A stretch of 44,452 bases of DNA from an uncultured Hungatella sp. (GTDB lineage Bacteria > Bacillota > Clostridia > Lachnospirales > Lachnospiraceae), in contig CAMTAF010000016.1 in assembly GCA_947066955.1 (NCBI GenBank), forward strand, positions 1-44,452, written 5' to 3'. The notes below the pieces were generated by a model. The model was not told the DNA's origin. It saw nothing but the letters and a program-made list of their open reading frames with translations, and did not search any database. Shown piece by piece: positions 32,102 through 40,345 of this stretch. Position numbers and translations under genes: made by a program. Every line of letters begins with the position of its first letter. Positions within the stretch are counted from its first letter, which is position 1.

Positions 32102-34494
32102 CTTCCTGCCTCCATAACTCTGTTGTAGATCGCATCTTTGCACATAAAGATCTTATACTCGTTTCCGCTCATGGCAAAGGCGTGTTTCATGGCAATCTCC
32201 CCGGCCTGAGCGGCTGTCTCCGGAGTGATCTCCTTCCCCCTCAGGTAGGCTTCCACCTCCGGCAGCTCGTAAGGCACCGGGGCCACCCCGCCCAGCACCA
32301 GGCGGCAGCTCTTGACCACGGCGTCCTCCGCTTCAAAGGCGCTGGCCAGGGACACGATGGCAAAGTCGATGGCATTGCGGACGCGGCGCTTGTCGTAATG
32401 GGTCTCGCCGGAAGCCCTGGGGATCCGGATCTCTGTGACCAGCTCTCCTCTGTGGAGGATATCCTGCACGGTCAGCTTGGAGGTGAACAGTTCTTTGGCA
32501 GAAAGCGTTCTCTCTGTGGTGACGATCCTGGCCCCCTCCATCACCAGCACTGGGGTGATGTCTGAGGGATTCACCGCGTAGCAGGCGCAGTGCAGACAGC
32601 GGCAGGCTTCCTGCTTTGCCTGTTCCTGATCCAGAGAACTCCGGTCCTCTCCTGTAAGGCTCCTCTCAGATGCCGGAAGCTCCCCCGGCCTCACTGCCTT
32701 GGTCCTCTCCACTCCTTCCACATTGAAGGTGGTAAATCTCTCTTTTGCCAATTCCTCTGCCCCCTCGGCGCTCTGCTGCTCCCCGCCGTTTTCAGGGCGC
32801 AGATCCAGGTTCATGGTCCTGGCCGCGTTCCTCCCGGCAGCGATGGCCCGGATAGCCAGATCCGGTCCCGTCACCGCGTCGCCGCCTGCATAGTACCCCT
32901 GGGCCCTGGTCCTTCCGGACTGGGCATCCGCGTCGATGAGCCCTCTCGATGTCTTTATCTGGGAGGACAGGTGATCTCCCAAAAAGCTGAGTTCCACCTT
33001 CTGTCCCGTAGCCAGGATGATAAAGTCGGAGGCCAGCTCCATGGTGTCTTCCTCGTGGTATTTGGGCGCGAACCGTCCGTTTTCATCTCTCACAGACAGG
33101 CACCGCTTTGCCAGAAGGCCCTTCACCTTTCCTTCTGATTCCAGAACCTTCCCAAGGCCCCAGCCATTGTACAGCTCCACGCCCTCTTCCAGGGCCATCT
33201 GAATCTCCTCCTCGGAGGCAGGCATCTCCCCGCGCTGCTCTAAGCACACCAGCTTCACACTCTTCGCGCCTAGCCGGCAGGCTGTGAGGGCCACATCCAT
33301 AGCCACGTTTCCGCCGCCGCACACCAGCACATTTTCCCCCATGGCCTTTTTTAAGTAGGTGTTCACTTCCTCCAGGAAATTTAATCCAAACTCTGTCAGG
33401 TTCTCGCCTTCCAGCCCCAGCACCGGCTGAGACCACGCTCCGGTTCCGAAATACACGGCGTCATTGTCAGCCTTGATCTGCTCCACCGTCACGTCTCTTC
33501 CCACCGTGGTGTTCATGACAAAGCGGATTCCCATAAGGGTCTCCAAAGCCTGACAGAATTCGTCCACAATGGTTTTGGGAAGGCGGTAGTGGGGGATTCC
33601 GTAGCGCAGCACGCCTCCCGGCTTCTCGTGGGAATCATAGACCGTGACCTGGTGGCCCGCGCTTCTCAGATAAAATGCCGCCGTCAAGCCTCCCGGGCCC
33701 GCTCCGATGATGGCGCATTTCTTTCCGGTCTCCTTGTGGGGAGCCTTATAGTACTCCTCTTTATGCTTTAAAATATAGTCCCCAAGGGTCCTCTCCACTG
33801 CCGGGATGTTCACGCTCTCCCCATATACGCTCTGGTTGCAGTGCTGGGTACACCCGTGGGGGCAGACGCGGCTGGTCATCATGGGCATTGGGTTGTATTT
33901 AAAGAAAATATCCGCTGCCCCGGCCCAGTCATTTTCCCGGATCTTGGCCATATAGCCGGGAATGTCCGTCCCCGCCGGACAGGCGTGCTGGCAGGAGGAA
34001 CCGCCTGTGCACATGCCTCCGAAAATGGAGTGGTACCGGTTTTCCCCCGCAATGGCATAGCAGGTGTCCCCGCCCTTTCTCTTGCACTCCAGACGGCCTC
34101 CTATGGAGTCCGGATACCGGTAATACCAGCAGCGCACATCCTGGCACACATTGCCGCCTATGGTGGCGGTGCTGCGGATCAGCGGGGAGGCTACGGAACA
34201 GGCGGCCTCTGACAGAGCCTGGCAGTAGTCCTTTACCAGCGGGCTCTCCGCGATCTGTTTTAATGTGGTCCCGGCCCCGATGGCCAGCATCCCGTCTTTT
34301 TCCTCTATGTACCTGCTCCCGGCAATCCCTTTTAAGCTCACTACGGCCTCAGGGTAATCAGGGAGAAGGCGGTCTTTCAAAGTCCCCAGAAGGTCCGTGC
34401 CGCCGGCAATGGGCTCTACCGCGCCGTTTCCTTCCCGCACCACGCGGCTGGCTTCCTCATAGCTCCGGACCTTGATATGATCAAATTTTTTCAT
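32098..34494 (-). CDS. Molybdenum hydroxylase FAD subunit with nested GltD/YgfK-like NAD(P)H oxidoreductase
   Basis: 798 residues against about 300 for a normal FAD subunit. Residues 1-160 are the first part of a xanthine-dehydrogenase FAD_binding_5 domain: PIAGGTDLLGTLKD, STATIGGNVCQDVRCWYYRY, ENRYHSIFGG. Residues 162-245 are an Fe-S domain like the N-terminus of GltD/dihydropyrimidine dehydrogenase (SCQHACPAGTDIPGYM, RVCPHGCTQHCNQ). Residues 258-560 have two nucleotide-binding folds (IIGAGPGGL, VCGGGNVAMD) and GYYAGGDAVTGPDLAIRAI. The FAD subunit resumes at CYAVNPSDITPVLVMEGA (638) and ends with a CO-dehydrogenase-flavoprotein C-terminal domain. No frame break is seen, so it is one protein. 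It follows the Mo subunit by one base and overlaps the LRR gene. Confidence 0.9.
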   Translation of the reverse strand: MKKFDHIKVRSYEEASRVVREGNGAVEPIAGGTDLLGTLKDRLLPDYPEAVVSLKGIAGSRYIEEKDGMLAIGAGTTLKQIAESPLVKDYCQALSEAACSVASPLIRSTATIGGNVCQDVRCWYYRYPDSIGGRLECKRKGGDTCYAIAGENRYHSIFGGMCTGGSSCQHACPAGTDIPGYMAKIRENDWAGAADIFFKYNPMPMMTSRVCPHGCTQHCNQSVYGESVNIPAVERTLGDYILKHKEEYYKAPHKETGKKCAIIGAGPGGLTAAFYLRSAGHQVTVYDSHEKPGGVLRYGIPHYRLPKTIVDEFCQALETLMGIRFVMNTTVGRDVTVEQIKADNDAVYFGTGAWSQPVLGLEGENLTEFGLNFLEEVNTYLKKAMGENVLVCGGGNVAMDVALTACRLGAKSVKLVCLEQRGEMPASEEEIQMALEEGVELYNGWGLGKVLESEGKVKGLLAKRCLSVRDENGRFAPKYHEEDTMELASDFIILATGQKVELSFLGDHLSSQIKTSRGLIDADAQSGRTRAQGYYAGGDAVTGPDLAIRAIAAGRNAARTMNLDLRPENGGEQQSAEGAEELAKERFTTFNVEGVERTKAVRPGELPASERSLTGEDRSSLDQEQAKQEACRCLHCACYAVNPSDITPVLVMEGARIVTTERTLSAKELFTSKLTVQDILHRGELVTEIRIPRASGETHYDKRRVRNAIDFAIVSLASAFEAEDAVVKSCRLVLGGVAPVPYELPEVEAYLRGKEITPETAAQAGEIAMKHAFAMSGNEYKIFMCKDAIYNRVMEAGR

Positions 34495-34495
34495 T

Positions 34496-36808
34496 TTACC
34501 TTCCTCCTATCTTGCCCATGGCCCGCAGCACAACGGTGGGGGAACAGGGATATTCTGTGATCTCATGGCCAATGGCGTTGCTGACCGCCATCAGGATAGC
34601 CGCCGGAGCCGGGGATGGGGTGATCTCGCCGAATCCCAGGGCGTGGAATGCCTCGGAGTCGAACTCACTCTCCAGAAGCACGGTGTCAAATGGCGGGAAT
34701 TCGTTGAAGGTTCTCCACTTATAGTCGATCATGTTGCCTGTCATGAACCGCCCCAGCTTTTTGTCCATGACCATTTCCTCGAAAAGACCTGTGTCGCCTC
34801 CCGCGGAGCCAAAGGATCCCTCTGCCTGCATGCGGATGTTGATAGGATCAATGATCTGTCCAACATCAGACCCCTCCAGGGCATAGATCAGCCTGGCCTC
34901 ACCGGTCATCAAGTTGACCTCCACGTCCGCCAGATACAGGGCAAAGTTGGGCTTGTCAAAATTCTGCTTATATTTGGCAGAGCCGGTGATGGTCATCTCC
35001 GGAGTGCCGCACACGGCGATCCAGGGAAGCCGCACTTCAGGGCGGCTCTTGGCGAACACCAGGAAATTTTCGGTGTCCAGATCCTCCACATTGGCATTGA
35101 GCTTTATGGCCGCCATCTCCAGAAGCTGGCGCCGGGCGTCATTGGCCGCGCGGACCGCTGTGGTTCCCATGGTAATGGTTCCCCTGGAACCGATCATCCC
35201 GGCGTCGTAGCCGGTGGCGTGGGTGTCCGGATCCACCACCTGCACCCCGTCTAAGGGCACCTTCATCACCTCGGCCACCATCTTCTGCACCGCGAACCTC
35301 TGGGCGCCCCCGGTCTCTCCCACGCACAGCTCCAGGGTCACGCTCCCAAAGGGGTGGAGCTTCACCATCCCCTCTGTGGGATCCTCGCCGATATCCGCGT
35401 TTCCGTGGACGCCCACTCCCACGCCCCGGGCATACCGTCCATCCTCGCTGACCCAGTAGGGCTTCTCCCAGCCTTTCCATTTATCTTTCCAGCCAAAAAC
35501 TCTGGCGCTCTCTTCAAAGGCCCTGGTGTAATCCACGGAGTGAACTTCCCACCACAGATTGTCCCGCCAGATATAGCGGTCCCCGGCCTTGACAAAATTC
35601 TTCTTAAAGACCTCCAGGGGATCCATCCCGGCCTTGCGGATCACCGTGCACACCATGGGCACCAGCACGCTCTTGCACTCCTGCCCTCCGAAACCGCGGA
35701 TAGGAGCCTGGGAGGAGTGGTTGGTGGCCACCAGCTTGGTGTCCAATGCCCAGTTCTTGCATTTTCCCAAAAATGCCTGGCACTCTCCCAGTCCCACAGC
35801 CGTCATGGCTTGGGCGTAGGTGGAGGACATGCCGGAGTCCGTGTACCACATGCCCTCCACTGCGTTGATCACCCCGTCCTCCGTCATGCCTACCCGGCCC
35901 CGGATCCGGCTTCCCTGGCGCAGCTCATAGCTTAGCAGGTGTTCCGTTCTGTCCATGATAAACTTGCAGGCTCTCCCTGTGAGCTTTGCCATGAGGATGG
36001 CCTGGAGGATCATGTGGGGGATCAGTTGCTTGGAGCCGTAGGAGCCTCCCGCGTGGCAGGCGATGACGCGGACCGCCACCCCGGGGATGGAAGCCTCTGT
36101 GTTAAATTTCTGAAGATGAGGCGCTCCTCCGTTATACCACACCGTCACGGCGCTGGGGCTGGTCCACTGGGCGATACAGCCGGGGCTCTCAGGAGGAAGG
36201 GGGTGAGCCATGTTCTCGTATTTCATGTATCCCTCGTTCACATACGCGGCCTCTTCAAAGCCCTTTTTTGTGTCCCCCACAAAGATCTGGTTAAAGGGTT
36301 CCTCGGAAAACGGGGTCACCTTGGGGATCTCATTGCCCGGATACTCTTCATAAAGCTGGGGGGCTCCCGGCTCTAAGGCCTTCTCGCAGTCCAGGACAAA
36401 GGGCAGCACCTCATACTCCACGTCAATGAGTTTCAAGGCTTCATCCGCGATCTCCACGGTCTCCGCGGCCACCAGGGCCACGCTGTCCCCCACAAAGCGG
36501 ACCTGTCGGTCCAGAACACGACGGTGGTTGGGCAGTCCGCATTTCCAGTCAGGCGCTTCCTTGTAGGAGGCGGCGCCGATCACCCCGGGGAGGGCTTTTG
36601 CCTTGCTCAAGTCAATGGATCGGATGACGGCGTTGGGATGGGGGCTTCTTAAGACCCTCACCACCAGCATCCCCGGCATCACCAGGTCGTCTAAAAATTT
36701 CTGGCGGCCGGACACCAAGTCCTCCGCGTCTGCCCTGTTTCCGTGTTTTCCGATATAGCGGTATTCGTGCTCACTCACCTTTACCGTTTTTTTCATCTCC
36801 TCATACAT
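34496..36808 (-). CDS. Xanthine-dehydrogenase-family molybdopterin-binding subunit
   Basis: 770 residues, normal length for a large subunit. An N-terminal aldehyde-oxidase/xanthine-dehydrogenase a/b hammerhead (about 25-135: LRSPHPNAVIRSIDLSKAKA, VRFVGDSVALVAAET) precedes the Mo-binding region: CHAGGSYGSK, SSQAPIRGFGGQE, GSRGTITMGTTAV and EGSFGSAGGDTG. The base glutamate of the family aligns with E728 in ALGFGEITPSP. The usual QG(Q/S)xT near the cofactor is less clear than in the paralogue at 43111. The substrate (purine, other heterocycle or aldehyde) cannot be told from sequence. GGAGG lies 8 bases before the ATG at 36808. Confidence 0.92.
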   Translation of the reverse strand: MYEEMKKTVKVSEHEYRYIGKHGNRADAEDLVSGRQKFLDDLVMPGMLVVRVLRSPHPNAVIRSIDLSKAKALPGVIGAASYKEAPDWKCGLPNHRRVLDRQVRFVGDSVALVAAETVEIADEALKLIDVEYEVLPFVLDCEKALEPGAPQLYEEYPGNEIPKVTPFSEEPFNQIFVGDTKKGFEEAAYVNEGYMKYENMAHPLPPESPGCIAQWTSPSAVTVWYNGGAPHLQKFNTEASIPGVAVRVIACHAGGSYGSKQLIPHMILQAILMAKLTGRACKFIMDRTEHLLSYELRQGSRIRGRVGMTEDGVINAVEGMWYTDSGMSSTYAQAMTAVGLGECQAFLGKCKNWALDTKLVATNHSSQAPIRGFGGQECKSVLVPMVCTVIRKAGMDPLEVFKKNFVKAGDRYIWRDNLWWEVHSVDYTRAFEESARVFGWKDKWKGWEKPYWVSEDGRYARGVGVGVHGNADIGEDPTEGMVKLHPFGSVTLELCVGETGGAQRFAVQKMVAEVMKVPLDGVQVVDPDTHATGYDAGMIGSRGTITMGTTAVRAANDARRQLLEMAAIKLNANVEDLDTENFLVFAKSRPEVRLPWIAVCGTPEMTITGSAKYKQNFDKPNFALYLADVEVNLMTGEARLIYALEGSDVGQIIDPINIRMQAEGSFGSAGGDTGLFEEMVMDKKLGRFMTGNMIDYKWRTFNEFPPFDTVLLESEFDSEAFHALGFGEITPSPAPAAILMAVSNAIGHEITEYPCSPTVVLRAMGKIGGR

Positions 36809-36811
36809 GGG

Positions 36812-37327
36812 TTACGCCTCCTTCCTCTTCATCTCGTTGATAAAGCCCATGACCGTGCGGATCACCTGATAATGGCTGATGCAGCGGCAATAGTTGCCAG
36901 ACAGGGCCTCTGTCAGCTCCTTCTCCGTGGGGTTGGGATTCTGATCCAGAAGAGCCTTTGTGCTCATGATAATTCCCGGGGTGCAGAACCCGCACTGAAA
37001 AGCGGAATTGTCCGCAAATGCCTTCTGCAGAGGGCTTAACTCCCCTGTCACCGGATCGCAGAGCCCTTCCAGCGTTGTCACCGAACTGCCGTCACAGTCC
37101 GCTGTAAGGACCATGCAGGAGGCCACCGCATCCCCATCCACGATCACCGTGCAGCATCCGCAGGCTCCGTGCTCACAGCTTCTCTTGGCAGCCGTCAGTC
37201 CCAGCCGGTCCCGGATGGTGTCCAGAAGCGTCTCTGACGGCGACACACAGCCCACCCCGTCGCCGATGACAAATTTTCTGGGCACGCCGTTGACTGTCAT
37301 GCATATCTGTTCCAGATGTTCCTTCAT
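36812..37327 (-). CDS. Molybdenum hydroxylase [2Fe-2S] subunit
   Basis: 171 residues, standard size. Plant-type cluster: C51-x4-C56-x2-C59-x11-C71 (SCEHGACGCC). Second cluster in the helical domain: FQCGFCTPGIIMS and NYCRCISHYQ. It carries electrons from the molybdenum centre to the flavin. The ATG at 37327 has GGAGG 8-9 bases upstream; the frame extends 39 codons further with no family similarity, and that part is leader. First gene of the hydroxylase operon. Confidence 0.95.
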   Translation of the reverse strand: MKEHLEQICMTVNGVPRKFVIGDGVGCVSPSETLLDTIRDRLGLTAAKRSCEHGACGCCTVIVDGDAVASCMVLTADCDGSSVTTLEGLCDPVTGELSPLQKAFADNSAFQCGFCTPGIIMSTKALLDQNPNPTEKELTEALSGNYCRCISHYQVIRTVMGFINEMKRKEA

Positions 37328-37393
37328 TTCCTGTACCTCCTCATAAAATGTGGGCGTGAGTCCCTTAAGGCCGCCTGCCCCACATACATCAAA

Positions 37394-37440
37394 GGCCAGG
37401 ACAGACGGACACCTTGCTTTTTGTCCGCACGTCACTGGCC
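37394..37440 (-). promoter_or_regulatory. Nested stem-loop in the hydroxylase operon leader
   Basis: Outer arms GGCCAG/CTGGCC (37394-37399/37435-37440) and inner arms CGGACA/TGTCCG (37406-37411/37422-37427) can form a two-tier hairpin in the untranslated leader. A third CCGG-based stem lies just upstream near 37454-37467. I could not match it to a known riboswitch class. The region 37328-37661 has no convincing gene. Confidence 0.4.
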
Positions 37441-37587
37441 GCACTACCCACCACCGGAATGTCCCGGCAGACCTTGTATTTTGTTACTGTTATTTTATCA
37501 GATTCATCGGCTTATAAAAAGTATTCTTAGCCACATACGTGGTCTAGGCTACACCTGTTATCTGGCTTCACCTGTCATCCCCGCTAC

Positions 37588-37616
37588 TTGTAAACAGCTG
37601 TGTTCTATCTGATAAT
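37588..37616 (+). promoter_or_regulatory. Promoter of the second methyltransferase-like gene
   Basis: TTGTAA (37588-37593), 17 bp, GATAAT (37611-37616). The -10 overlaps ATCTGATAA (37607-37615), which is repeated inverted at 37495-37503; there it would lie in the minus-strand promoter area of the hydroxylase operon. Confidence 0.55.
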
Positions 37617-37661
37617 TAAGACAGTTATTATTTTATTGAACAGGAGGTATTGTAACGCTCT

Positions 37662-38549
37662 ATGAAAACCGTGATCATCCTGGAGACAGACCACTTGGGA
37701 ATCCCTGTGTCCGACTTATTAAACCCCAAGGAGATGAAACTGGTGGGCATCGGCAATTCCTGCCCCGAGACCTGGAACGTGTTCAAAGATGCCCAGACCG
37801 GGGAACTGAAAGACGAGATCCAGGGCCTTCCCGTAATGCCGGTTGACCTGGCCGTGTCCCTGCAGCCGGATCTGGTCGTCATCGCCGCCACAGACCAGGA
37901 AAAAAGCCATGCACTGGAGTACATGGCCATCCGCGCGGGATTTGAAAACGACATCCGGTTTATGGAAACCATGGTGTCCGAGTTTTCCGTAAGCTGCGCC
38001 GTCCTCCGCCGCCTCACCAGGCGCCTTGGAACCTTGGGCATTCCCGGCAGTGTCGCGGAGCTTGGCTGCGGAATGGGCGACGTGTCTTGGCAGCTGAACA
38101 TCCTGATGCCGGACCGAAAACTCTATCTCTTCGATACCCTGGAGGGCTTTGACGCCAGGGACATTGCCAAAGAGCAGGCCTTAGGCTGCTCAAAAGCCAA
38201 GGCCGGGGAATTTGGAAAGGTCAGGGAAGACCAGCTTCTGTCCCGCATGCCTGTCCCGGAGCAGGTCGTCCTGAAAAAGGGGTGGTTTCCGGAGACAGCC
38301 TTTGATCTGGAGGAGGAGAAATTTGCCCTTGTGCTGCTGGATGCCTGCCTGTATCAGCCCACATTCACGGGACTGGAATTTTTCTTTCCCCGCATGAGCC
38401 AGGGCGGCGTTATCCTGGTGAATGGATATGAAAGCACCCGGTACGGCGGGGTGCGCAAAGCTGTGGACGACATGGAGAAAAAATACGGAGCCTTCCTCAT
38501 CCTCCCCTTAGGCGACCTTCAGGGCTCTGTCATGATCGTCCGCCCGTAA
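37662..38549 (+). CDS. Degenerate TylF-like methyltransferase paralogue
   Basis: 295 residues, co-linear with the protein at 30595-31449. Shared blocks are IPGSVAELGCGMGDVSWQLN, LYLFDTLEGFDARDIAKEQA and TGLEFFFPRMSQGGVI. Key positions differ: GAGQFG of the N-terminal loop is ETDHLG here; the metal-site segment SLDADLY is LLDACLY (C229 for D218); LHDY is VNGY (N254-G255 for H243-D244). The SAM loop remains. It is therefore probably a non-catalytic homologue that may still bind SAM or pair with its paralogue. Codon use and frame are intact, so it is not an ordinary pseudogene. CAGGAGG lies upstream. Confidence 0.72.
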   Translation: MKTVIILETDHLGIPVSDLLNPKEMKLVGIGNSCPETWNVFKDAQTGELKDEIQGLPVMPVDLAVSLQPDLVVIAATDQEKSHALEYMAIRAGFENDIRFMETMVSEFSVSCAVLRRLTRRLGTLGIPGSVAELGCGMGDVSWQLNILMPDRKLYLFDTLEGFDARDIAKEQALGCSKAKAGEFGKVREDQLLSRMPVPEQVVLKKGWFPETAFDLEEEKFALVLLDACLYQPTFTGLEFFFPRMSQGGVILVNGYESTRYGGVRKAVDDMEKKYGAFLILPLGDLQGSVMIVRP

Positions 38550-38597
38550 CAGGAACCTGCTATCTTGGCCTTTTGGCCCCAAAGAAAAGGAGCATTT

Positions 38598-39125
38598 ATG
38601 AACTTTTACAAAAATCATTTTGGAATGATCATCTCTTCCGTAGTAGCGATCTGCATCTCCCTGATCATGGCAACTGCCGCCATCTTCGTGGCTCACCTGG
38701 AATTCTCTGTCCCGGCTCTCATCAAAAACTGGGGCACAGCCTTCCTCACCATCTCCCTCACCGGCATGCTCCTTCCCCTGACAGACTGGAGCTTTGCTCT
38801 GGGCCGCAAGCTGGGGCTGAAACCGGAGACCCTTCCCCATGTGCTTTTGGAAAACGCGGTGGCAACCCTGTTTTTCAACACAGCGGCAACCATTGTCCTG
38901 ACGGCGGTGAACGTGTTCAACAATCCTGCCATTGAGGGAGCCGTGGCCGCCGGGGCCCTGCCCAGCGTCAGCGCTGTGTTTATAAGCGGCGTTGTACACG
39001 ACTGGCCCATCATGTTTGTGATCAGCTACATATTCGCGTTCTTTGTGACCAAGCTGGCCATCAAGATCGCGGTGGCCTCTGTGGGAGATTTGAAGACCGC
39101 GGAGTCGCCGCAGAATGGGCATTGA
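38598..39125 (+). CDS. Small integral membrane protein, family not recognised
   Basis: 175 residues. About four hydrophobic segments: roughly 10-33 (IISSVVAICISLIMATAAIF), 45-62, 85-110 and 135-160. Short polar loops carry the only charged groups, and the C-terminus is hydrophilic. The ATG at 38598 follows AAAAGGAGC; an earlier in-frame start is less likely. It is 48 bp after the methyltransferase-like gene and on the same strand, so perhaps in one transcript. I do not assign a function. Confidence 0.65.
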   Translation: MNFYKNHFGMIISSVVAICISLIMATAAIFVAHLEFSVPALIKNWGTAFLTISLTGMLLPLTDWSFALGRKLGLKPETLPHVLLENAVATLFFNTAATIVLTAVNVFNNPAIEGAVAAGALPSVSAVFISGVVHDWPIMFVISYIFAFFVTKLAIKIAVASVGDLKTAESPQNGH

Positions 39126-39150
39126 CTATTTCCCCATATCCGCCTCCGTC

Positions 39151-40293
39151 TCACCCAAACAGCTTCGCCGTCTCACCCATCCGCTCTGCCACAGGGACCC
39201 CGAACGGGCAGCGGGTCTCGCATCCTCTGCACCCCACGCAGTCGTCGGCATGTCTCGACAACCCCTCATAGTGGGCGCGAACCGTAGGAGGCACCGTGTC
39301 CTGCATGCGGGCTAAGTCGTAGAGCTTGTTCACCATGGCGATGTCGATGCCTGACGGGCAGGGGGCGCAGTGGCCGCAGTAGGTGCACTGGCCAGAGTAG
39401 GCGTGCTTAGGGGCGCTGGCCAGGATGCTGGCGTAATCTTTCTCCTCCTCTGTGGCTGTCTCATAGGCCACCGCCGCATCCACATGGTCCGGCGTGTCGC
39501 AGCCCACCAGGACGCTGGCCACTGCAGGCCTCGTGAGAGCGTAATGGAGGCACTGCACCGGGGTCAGGGCCACCTGAAAGGGCGAGGTCTCTGCCTTAAA
39601 AAGCCGTCCTCCCTCATACCCTTTCATCACCGTGATCCCCACTCCCCGCTGTTCGCAGATCTGATACAGCCGGGCCCTCTCCGGGGCGATGCCTCCTATG
39701 TTCTCCGCGTATTCGTCTTTAAAATATTCATCCAGATCCTCGCTGGCCGGGAGCATGTCGAAAGCCGGATTCACGGAAAACAGGATCATCTCCACCACCC
39801 CGCTCTCCGCCGCCAGCCTGGCAACATCCGGATTGTGGGTGCTCATGCCGATGTGGCGGATGACTCCCTTCTGCTTTAGATCCTTTACATAGGAGACAAA
39901 TTCCCCTCCCATGATCTTCTTAAACTCCGCCTTCTCGTCCACAAAGTGGATCATGCCCAGGTCAATATAATCGGTCTGCATCCTGTCTAAAAGGTCCTGG
40001 AAGGCCGCCTGTACCTTATCAAGGTCCCGGGTGCGGACATACTGGCCGTTCTGCCAGGTGGAGCCGATGTGGCCCTGGATGATCCACTTCTCTCTCTGTC
40101 CCTTGAGAGCCGCCCCGATGTTGGAGCGCACATTGGGTTCTGACATCCAGCAGTCTAAAATATTGATTCCCGCCTGGGCGCAGCGGTCGATCACTGCCTT
40201 TACCTCCGGCCCGTTGTGGCGCTCCAGCCACTCGGCCCCAAGGCCGATCTCGCTGACTTTCAGTCCTGTGTTTCCAAGTTCTCGGTATCTCAT
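39151..40293 (-). CDS. Aldo/keto reductase with C-terminal iron-sulfur domain
   Basis: 380 residues. The aldo/keto reductase barrel occupies about 1-290: MRYRELGNTGLKVSEIGLG, the DYIDLGMIHFVD segment and RHIGMSTHNPDVA. A ferredoxin-like end follows with CTYCGHCAPCPSGIDI and CVGCRGCETRCPFGVP, giving two cysteine sets for 4Fe-4S clusters. Such fusions are common in anaerobes and reduce or oxidise carbonyl compounds with clusters supplying electrons. Substrate unknown. AAGGAG lies before the ATG. Confidence 0.9.
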   Translation of the reverse strand: MRYRELGNTGLKVSEIGLGAEWLERHNGPEVKAVIDRCAQAGINILDCWMSEPNVRSNIGAALKGQREKWIIQGHIGSTWQNGQYVRTRDLDKVQAAFQDLLDRMQTDYIDLGMIHFVDEKAEFKKIMGGEFVSYVKDLKQKGVIRHIGMSTHNPDVARLAAESGVVEMILFSVNPAFDMLPASEDLDEYFKDEYAENIGGIAPERARLYQICEQRGVGITVMKGYEGGRLFKAETSPFQVALTPVQCLHYALTRPAVASVLVGCDTPDHVDAAVAYETATEEEKDYASILASAPKHAYSGQCTYCGHCAPCPSGIDIAMVNKLYDLARMQDTVPPTVRAHYEGLSRHADDCVGCRGCETRCPFGVPVAERMGETAKLFG

Positions 40294-40345
40294 CTTCCGT
40301 CTCCTTTCTTATCTCATACAATAATCTCATACAATGGATTTCAGC

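Noticed and set aside
37328-37444. 39-codon N-terminal extension of the 2Fe-2S subunit
   Set aside because: No similarity to the family; GGAGG marks the ATG at 37327.
37328-37661. Known riboswitch (purine or molybdenum cofactor type) in the leader
   Set aside because: Stems are present but I could not match conserved core bases; a covariance search would be needed.
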